DNA of 64,000 bases from Spirometra erinaceieuropaei. Its lineage: Eukaryota; Platyhelminthes; Cestoda; Diphyllobothriidea; Diphyllobothriidae. A program made the translations under genes and the position numbers. The DNA is taken from NCBI GenBank assembly GCA_902702965.1, contig CACRXP010000167.1, positions 757,343 through 821,342 of the forward strand, given 5' to 3'. Positions 59,501 through 64,000 of the stretch are shown one piece after another. How positions within the stretch are numbered: the first letter of the stretch is position 1; each line of letters starts with the position of its first letter. Below the pieces are notes generated by a model. The model did no database searches, was not told the DNA's origin, and saw nothing but the letters and a program-made list of their open reading frames with translations.

Positions 59501-59860
59501 TTCCGCGGACGCCGTACCATGGGTCGTAATACTGTAGTTGGACATATTTCATGAGGTTTGTTGAAAAGTTGAGTGCAGGCGGGTCCACAACAGCCGCTGG
59601 GATTGTTTGTTCGAGGTTGTCTCCTCTAGCGCTTTGTCTTTAAGGCCTAAACATAAAGCAGCGAATGGTAAGCAAGCCCACAGTGGCCATGTCACAGTAC
59701 CGCCATCGGGCTTTCCAGTTTTTTTTTTATAAGGCTTGTAACGTGCCGGACCTCAGCCCTCAGCACCCCGGTAACGCTGTCGCTGCTGGTCCGCGACTGC
59801 TTATTCGCCAGATCCGCGTCTGATTATCTCGCAGCTAACCTTCACTGAAGGCCGTCCCAC
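56520..59860 (-). pseudogene. Near full-length decayed LINE (endonuclease and reverse transcriptase)
   Basis: Minus-strand non-LTR element. The apurinic-type endonuclease begins near 59220 (LALLAWEPVNDRMAYVRLKG) and continues through HLLGRFGIGFRCENGEIFLN. A linker, LQLSAQAARARSRN, follows near 58500. RT blocks follow in order: IRKLRNNKAPGEDAMLAEIC (58030-58100), then PNQPGFRAGCRCADQVF, then VYFAAAFVSVHRESLWRI. In the last, both catalytic-block Asp residues expected in the family's DFAAAFD are replaced. LDYADD follows near 57385, and the C-terminal region HCLRRTILRMKHTDFASDET and RLKWFGHVLHRPPHEVSVAA ends near 56550. Many frameshifts. No finger motifs, so it differs from the LINE at 11925. Confidence 0.88.
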
Positions 59861-60579
59861 TATCAACCACTTGGGGATGCGTTAGATAGTCAGCAGCTAG
59901 GCTAACGGGCACCCCGTCTATCTCGCCTACACATAAGCGACTTTTCACTGTTAACTGGTACTAACAACCTCTATCTAGATGATGAAAATAAGACGCTAGA
60001 CTAGGCAAATAAGCATACGGCCAATCAGGATGATCTTAGTAATTTTAGTCGCAGGATTCTTGAAGGGAATGTCATTGTAAATCTGCAGGAGTTCTACCAC
60101 TCACTCAGCGACTCCAATTCTGGAGGCAATACCATACAACGTTTTCACTGCTTGCAAAGAATCGCTACATCTGCTTTTATTTTCCTTCACAGCTTTTTGA
60201 CAGCATTTCTGCCTCCTTGTCCTATGTTTGACTCGGTGGAGCAGTTACAGGGCTTTCGTTTGTGTTATCTGTTGCTCCGTTGGCTGAATTACGCTGACAA
60301 CCACATTTTCGGTTTTAGCTGTGTGTCACAGTGCTTGAACTGGATGCTTATGGCCGTCCGGATACTAGTTAAAAGGCACAAACATATCTGATGATCTTCG
60401 TATTTTTGGAATAATCCCAAACTTTGGCCTCCTCAAAAATCCTTGCCTAGATCCATGTTGGGTGTTCTCTGGTGAAGGGTTTTAATCTAAACCTGTGCGA
60501 GTCCCATGACAGGTTGTCTTCGGATTACTCACGCAGATCGCTAAAAACCATAATCTTTAGATACAAATATCCACGTGCT
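59861..60579. other. No gene recognised
   Basis: Lies between the LINE 5' end and the OS-9-like gene's last frame. Nothing seen. Confidence 0.45.
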
Positions 60580-60872
60580 TCAATTCGTACCAGGTGCACG
60601 CACACCCAAATAAGTCTGAGAGATAACGAAACACGGTGGCACTGAAAGGCAAACTAAATAACGACGATATGCAACGAAACAAAAAATTGTGAGGATCAAC
60701 CCAAGCGGGCTCAACACTTTTAGAATTACGGTTAAACAGACCCTGAAGGACCTCAGAGAATTTAGAACTTCGGTCTTCTTGGCTCTCCTTAGTAGCGGAA
60801 GGCGTGATTGCAATTTCTCAAACTTTTTTAGTTCATTTGCTAAGTCGCGTTCCCTCTTGTAGTTTGCTTCCG
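60580..60872 (-). CDS. OS9: OS-9-like ER lectin, exon 5 (3' limit uncertain)
   Basis: Follows acceptor TTTTCTTTAG. Its first two bases join the G of exon 4 to give Ala, then EANYKRERDLANELKKFEKL, a charged helical region. The frame stays open to a stop at 60580-60582, through a hydrophobic stretch (LSPLGLILTIFCFVAYRRY) that could be a membrane helix. OS-9 proteins normally have no such helix, so the part after NSLRS (about 60740) may be read-through into an intron. If all is coding, the protein is about 336 residues, much shorter than human OS-9. Confidence 0.6.
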
Positions 60873-60908
60873 CTAAAGAAAATGTTATAAATGATGTCGC
60901 ACACATAC

Positions 60909-61194
60909 CTTCGGTGTGCTTAGAAAATTCGGCTTTAGTCAAAGCAGGCGAGCAAGCAATTGCCAGAGGAACTGCCTCTCTAAGAGGCGCCAAGGCATCG
61001 ACTCTGCAAAGCTCCGGAACACCGATACGCAAAAGGTAAGAACAGGTTTCCGGTTCAACGACATCCAAAATGGTAGTGACTGGGTTTTCGCTGCAAATGA
61101 GTCTCAATTCTGTTGAGCGAGGGGCCCCAGTGAGATCACATGAGTCTCCATTACGGTAAAACTGACTATGATAACGATTTTTGATTTCGTTATC
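60909..61194 (-). CDS. OS9: OS-9-like ER lectin, exon 4 (MRH domain, second half)
   Basis: Encodes DNEIKNRYHSQFYRNGDSCD, then LTGAPRSTELRLICSENP, then VVEPETCSYLLRIGVPELC. This is the C-terminal half of the mannose-6-phosphate-receptor-homology (MRH) domain of OS-9/ERLEC1. The conserved Arg (PRSTE, residue 170 of the model), Glu (EPETC, 191) and Tyr (CSY, 197) that contact mannose are present, with paired cysteines. It is bounded by acceptor CTTTTTAG-like CTTAACTTTTTAG and donor GAAG-GTATGT, ending in phase 1. OS-9 binds trimmed N-glycans on misfolded glycoproteins in the ER lumen and delivers them to the HRD1-SEL1L ubiquitin-ligase complex. Confidence 0.92.
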
Positions 61195-61225
61195 CTAAAA
61201 AGTTAAGCATGTGACTGGCTCTAAC

Positions 61226-61363
61226 CTGCATGACGGCAGTGTCCCAATTGTAGTCCGAAGAAAAAAAGCCCAAAGACGTGTTTGCAACGATATGTCCGTT
61301 ATCCTCGTGGACTTGACTAATAGAACGCCCAAAACAAACTTCGTAGGTCCACCAACCAGTTGA
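61226..61363 (-). CDS. OS9: OS-9-like ER lectin, exon 3 (WW motif)
   Basis: 46 codons starting STGWWTYEVCFGRSISQVHE. The double tryptophan, WTYE, C-GR and Q residues are the diagnostic start of the OS-9 MRH domain, and LGFFSSDYNWD matches the family's LGYYQSAFDWD segment. The model places the Trp pair at residues 102-103 and the mannose-contacting Gln at 115. It has acceptor CACCTAG and donor CAG-GTTAGA, phase 0 at both ends. The flanking introns are only 37 and 31 nt. Confidence 0.93.
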
Positions 61364-61400
61364 CTAGGTGAGGTATTTCCCCTTATCATCACTTGCTTAC

Positions 61401-61568
61401 CATACGGATGCATTCAGATGCATTAAGTTGAGCCAGCACCTCATTGACAATGATGGCTGTTTCGTTTAGCAAAGCCCCAGACTTTTGCGTCTTTCTGGGC
61501 TCTTTTGGGAGGAGGCAGGAAAACCTTTGTCCATATTTCGAAAATACATTTACACGATCGTCTTCCAA
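61401..61568 (-). CDS. OS9: OS-9-like ER lectin, exon 2
   Basis: 56 codons starting LEDDRVNVFSKYGQRFSCLL, matching the SKYKQRYECRLP region of vertebrate OS-9, and ending VLAQLNASECIRM, which corresponds to the region just before WWTYE. It is preceded by acceptor CCTCTTAG and followed by ATG-GTAAGC. Phase 0 at both ends. Confidence 0.88.
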
Positions 61569-61599
61569 CTAAGAGGTTAGACAGTTTATCTCACCATGC

Positions 61600-61725
61600 C
61601 TCAGTTATTTGTAATGGCTGATTATTAATTTTTATATCAAACGTAGTCGAGTCAAGGTTTAAAAAGCAATTAACTGCATTTAAGAGGGAAAGTAAAAACA
61701 CCAGCCATCCCAGGGACATCGTCAT
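61600..61725 (-). CDS. OS9: OS-9-like ER lectin, exon 1 (signal peptide)
   Basis: ATG at 61725-61723, or the second ATG six bases later, opens MTMSLGWLVFLLSLLNAVNC, a classic secretory signal. It is followed by FLNLDSTTFDIKINNQPLQ, which resembles the LNLEELSEMRYGIEILPLP start of mature vertebrate OS-9. The first exon must end in phase 0 to meet exon 2. The only fitting boundary is GAG followed by GC (not GT), giving a 31-nt GC-AG intron (61569-61599). The nearby GTGAGA donor 5 nt later would put exon 2 out of frame. A TTTCAG upstream (near 61770) could be a 5' UTR or trans-splice acceptor. Confidence 0.82.
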
Positions 61726-64000
61726 CTCGACAAGGGAAACAGAACTTGCGGCCCCAGAACACCCAAACTGAAAGTTTCAACTACTCAGCCGATAGAAGGC
61801 AAGATATTTATTCAGTCGCCCGAATACACTATCGTATTTTATTTTAAAAAAGATGCCAAATAAAGATGACTGACTAGACATGGAGTGTTCTGTGGTCTTG
61901 TTTTACTGGAAGAGGTCTATGCGGTTCGAAGGCTTTACTAGGATCAAAATGGATATCTACCATATGCAGCATCGTAGGGCGATCGTACATGGAATTCCAT
62001 TCCTTACGGACTTGTTTGCTCTTTCTTGACATTCTTTCGAGATTTTTTCCGGCTATATGCATGCATGACTTCTTAGTTATACAAATTTTATAACGAACAT
62101 AATCTATTGCCGTATAGTGCCTAGGACACCCGTATCTTTAACTCGTGTGTGCTTTGGGTGCAGTAACGTCGATGGCCTACATGACTGTCATAGTAGTCGT
62201 AGATCTTGTACAATCATCATTGTAATAAAAGCAATATTATTAAATTTCGGTTTCAAAAACGTCTGCAAAGTTTCCTTGTCGTTGGTGTGGTGCATTCGGA
62301 ACGCCCTGTGCAGAATAAACCTCTTGCGCTAGTTAAAGTCATTCGTACTGGATCGGACATAATGGGAATTTATTAAAAATGATCAGGCAAAATGGTTTGA
62401 CATAAATTATTTTTTCCTTAGGCGTCATATCTCGGACCGTCGCACGTTATGCCGGCCTTCATGAAATTAAATGTGGTATAGCCCTAAATTATCGAAGGCA
62501 CTAAGCTCTGGCAAGGTAGCATAAGAATCACTTTTCCGAGGATTCTTGAAATGAACGAATCACATGGATATCACTGCGAGCGGTAAGTAAAAGACGACTT
62601 TAAGATCAGTAGTTAGGATATTGTTCTAAATTCTGGAACTCAAAATGTCTTCGACCTTGTAAAAACGCGCATTAGTTGCGAGGATGCAGAGTATAAGTTG
62701 ATAGATTTATTATAACGCCTCTTGAGTGCTGTCAGCCTCATTAGAACAAAGAAGGGATAAAAGTGACGATAAGCAGACGGGAATGATCGACAGGGAACTA
62801 AGTTGCCCTGGTTTTCATGACTAACACCGAAGATGTTTACTGGAGGGGATGCCAACTATATTCCACAGACCTGGCTTTGGAGAAGTTTGTTTTTTCCTTT
62901 GTCCAAGAAACCCACAGTCCAGGAAGTAAACATTTGAGTTCGAAGCAGGACAGGCCATGTTGGTTAAGAAACACCCACAGGATTCTTGCAGAAGACAGTC
63001 TCATTTATTATCATTTCTAATGGGAATCTCGAGGCTGCGGTAGGGGAGTTGCGGAAACAATGTTCAATGTTAAAGGCAATAAACATTAAGTTCTGCGAGG
63101 GAATTTTAATAGTTCAGCACTTGAATGGTTATAAAACGCATCGCAAGTTCGACAGGGCCGTTTGGACGAGCTGAGGTCACTTTGGCGCGGATCCCGGATG
63201 GGTCTGGTGTGTTCTTCTGCCAGTGAAGATGGTCGGTGTTCCTTCTCATCGTACCGCTGACATAGTTTCCTCCGCTATACCCGTCGTTTTGTCAGTCATT
63301 TCCCTTATCTTCAGCACACTCCACGGCCATTACCCACAGTTGCCGACAGCGCTGAAATCCTTACTGGCGTCTATCTAATATGACGTGACCACCTCTAGCT
63401 ACAAATGGCTCAATTTCAAAGATAAGTGAAACTTTGCCTGTACTTGGCTATTTCTAGGCATTTAAGGTCTATTTTTTTTATTTGAGTCCTTTTTAAAAGT
63501 CACTTTTCATTGTCGGGTGTAATTTCTCCCCGTCTTTTTAGACAATCCGGTAAAGTAGCCGTATTTTGCGGGACGCCTTTTTGTGACTCCGTGTCATACC
63601 TTATCAGTCTAGTAGTTGTAGTAAATTAACAGTAATATTTGCCATTCTGTGCGCTTTGTTGTACAGTTCGCGACCTAACTGATGAAGGAACACGAACTGT
63701 GAACGTAAACGCTTTAGCGCACGAAAAGCTCAACCCGCATCCACAAAAGTTATTCAGTTTATTTTTTCCAGTCTATTTGGTAAGGGTAATAGGCAAAGTC
63801 TTTGAAAACCCTATTTATTACATGTCAGCTCGTTAGAAGTAACTGTACATGGACAATAAAAATATTCGCTATAAAAACAGTACTTTATTCATTTGAGTAC
63901 CGTTGTCCAGAGAAAATATTTGCGGGATTATGGGGTATTAGTTCAGATTCAGGCTGTCGAGGGAAAACAGGGGACAAAAATAATCATCCAAGCGTTTCTT
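61726..64000. other. No gene recognised upstream of the OS-9-like gene
   Basis: A minus-strand frame at 61874-62062 (62 codons, MYDRPTMLHMVDIHFDPSKA inside) looks protein-like but has no identified family or splice partner. Other frames are short. No promoter motif or repeat recognised. Confidence 0.4.

Noticed and set aside
60916..61116. 66-codon plus-strand frame
   Set aside because: Antisense of OS-9-like exon 4.
61195..61413. 72-codon minus-strand frame (MHPYGKQVMIRGNTSPSQLV)
   Set aside because: Wrong frame: it reads through the 37-nt intron and the OS-9-like exon 3 in a non-coding phase.

Overview
The window is eukaryotic nuclear DNA, most likely from a flatworm and probably a diphyllobothriidean-type tapeworm. 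This is inferred from four things: split genes with GT-AG introns, several introns of only 31-37 nt, abundant decayed non-LTR and Penelope-like retroelements (one non-LTR element carrying C2H2 finger motifs), and degenerate TTAGGG-like tracts. Species cannot be fixed without a database search. Most of the window is repeats and introns; coding exons make up a few percent.

Layout. The left end (1-4805) holds the last exon of a galactose mutarotase gene (copy A; its first exon lies upstream of the window) plus 3' flank. A paralogous block lies at 44577-49015 with the last exon of copy B, whose first exon is at 37756-38165 across a 6.8 kb intron. The two loci form a tandem gene duplication about 44.3 kb apart. 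Each duplicate has since received its own insertion. Between the copies lie repeats: a Ty3/gypsy RT scrap, fold-back elements with long inverted repeats (five copies), tRNA-derived SINEs, a truncated LINE with C2H2 fingers (11.9-14.35 kb), a Penelope-like element invaded by another one (16.3-18.9 kb), two dispersed repeats (here called R1 and R2), and Penelope terminal repeats carrying hammerhead-like cores (33.3-35.6 and 39.5 kb). Three inverted-repeat elements carry degenerate TTAGGG tracts (32.4, 41.3 and 43.4 kb).

The right end (51-61.8 kb) holds two minus-strand genes separated by a decayed LINE (56.5-59.9 kb). One at 60.6-61.7 kb is recognisable as an OS-9/ERLEC1-type ER lectin. It is built from five exons separated by introns of 31, 37, 31 and 36 nt, the first apparently GC-AG. 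It has a signal peptide, the WW pair and all four mannose-contacting residues. The other gene (51.0-56.0 kb) has phase-compatible exons but I do not recognise its product.

Functionally, galactose mutarotase interconverts alpha and beta galactose (or glucose) in the cytosol, and OS-9 recognises trimmed N-glycans on misfolded glycoproteins for ER-associated degradation. There is no operon-like relationship between the genes. Exon boundaries were set by hand from splice motifs, reading phase and family knowledge. Repeat boundaries are approximate (about 10-50 bp) unless a target-site duplication is given.
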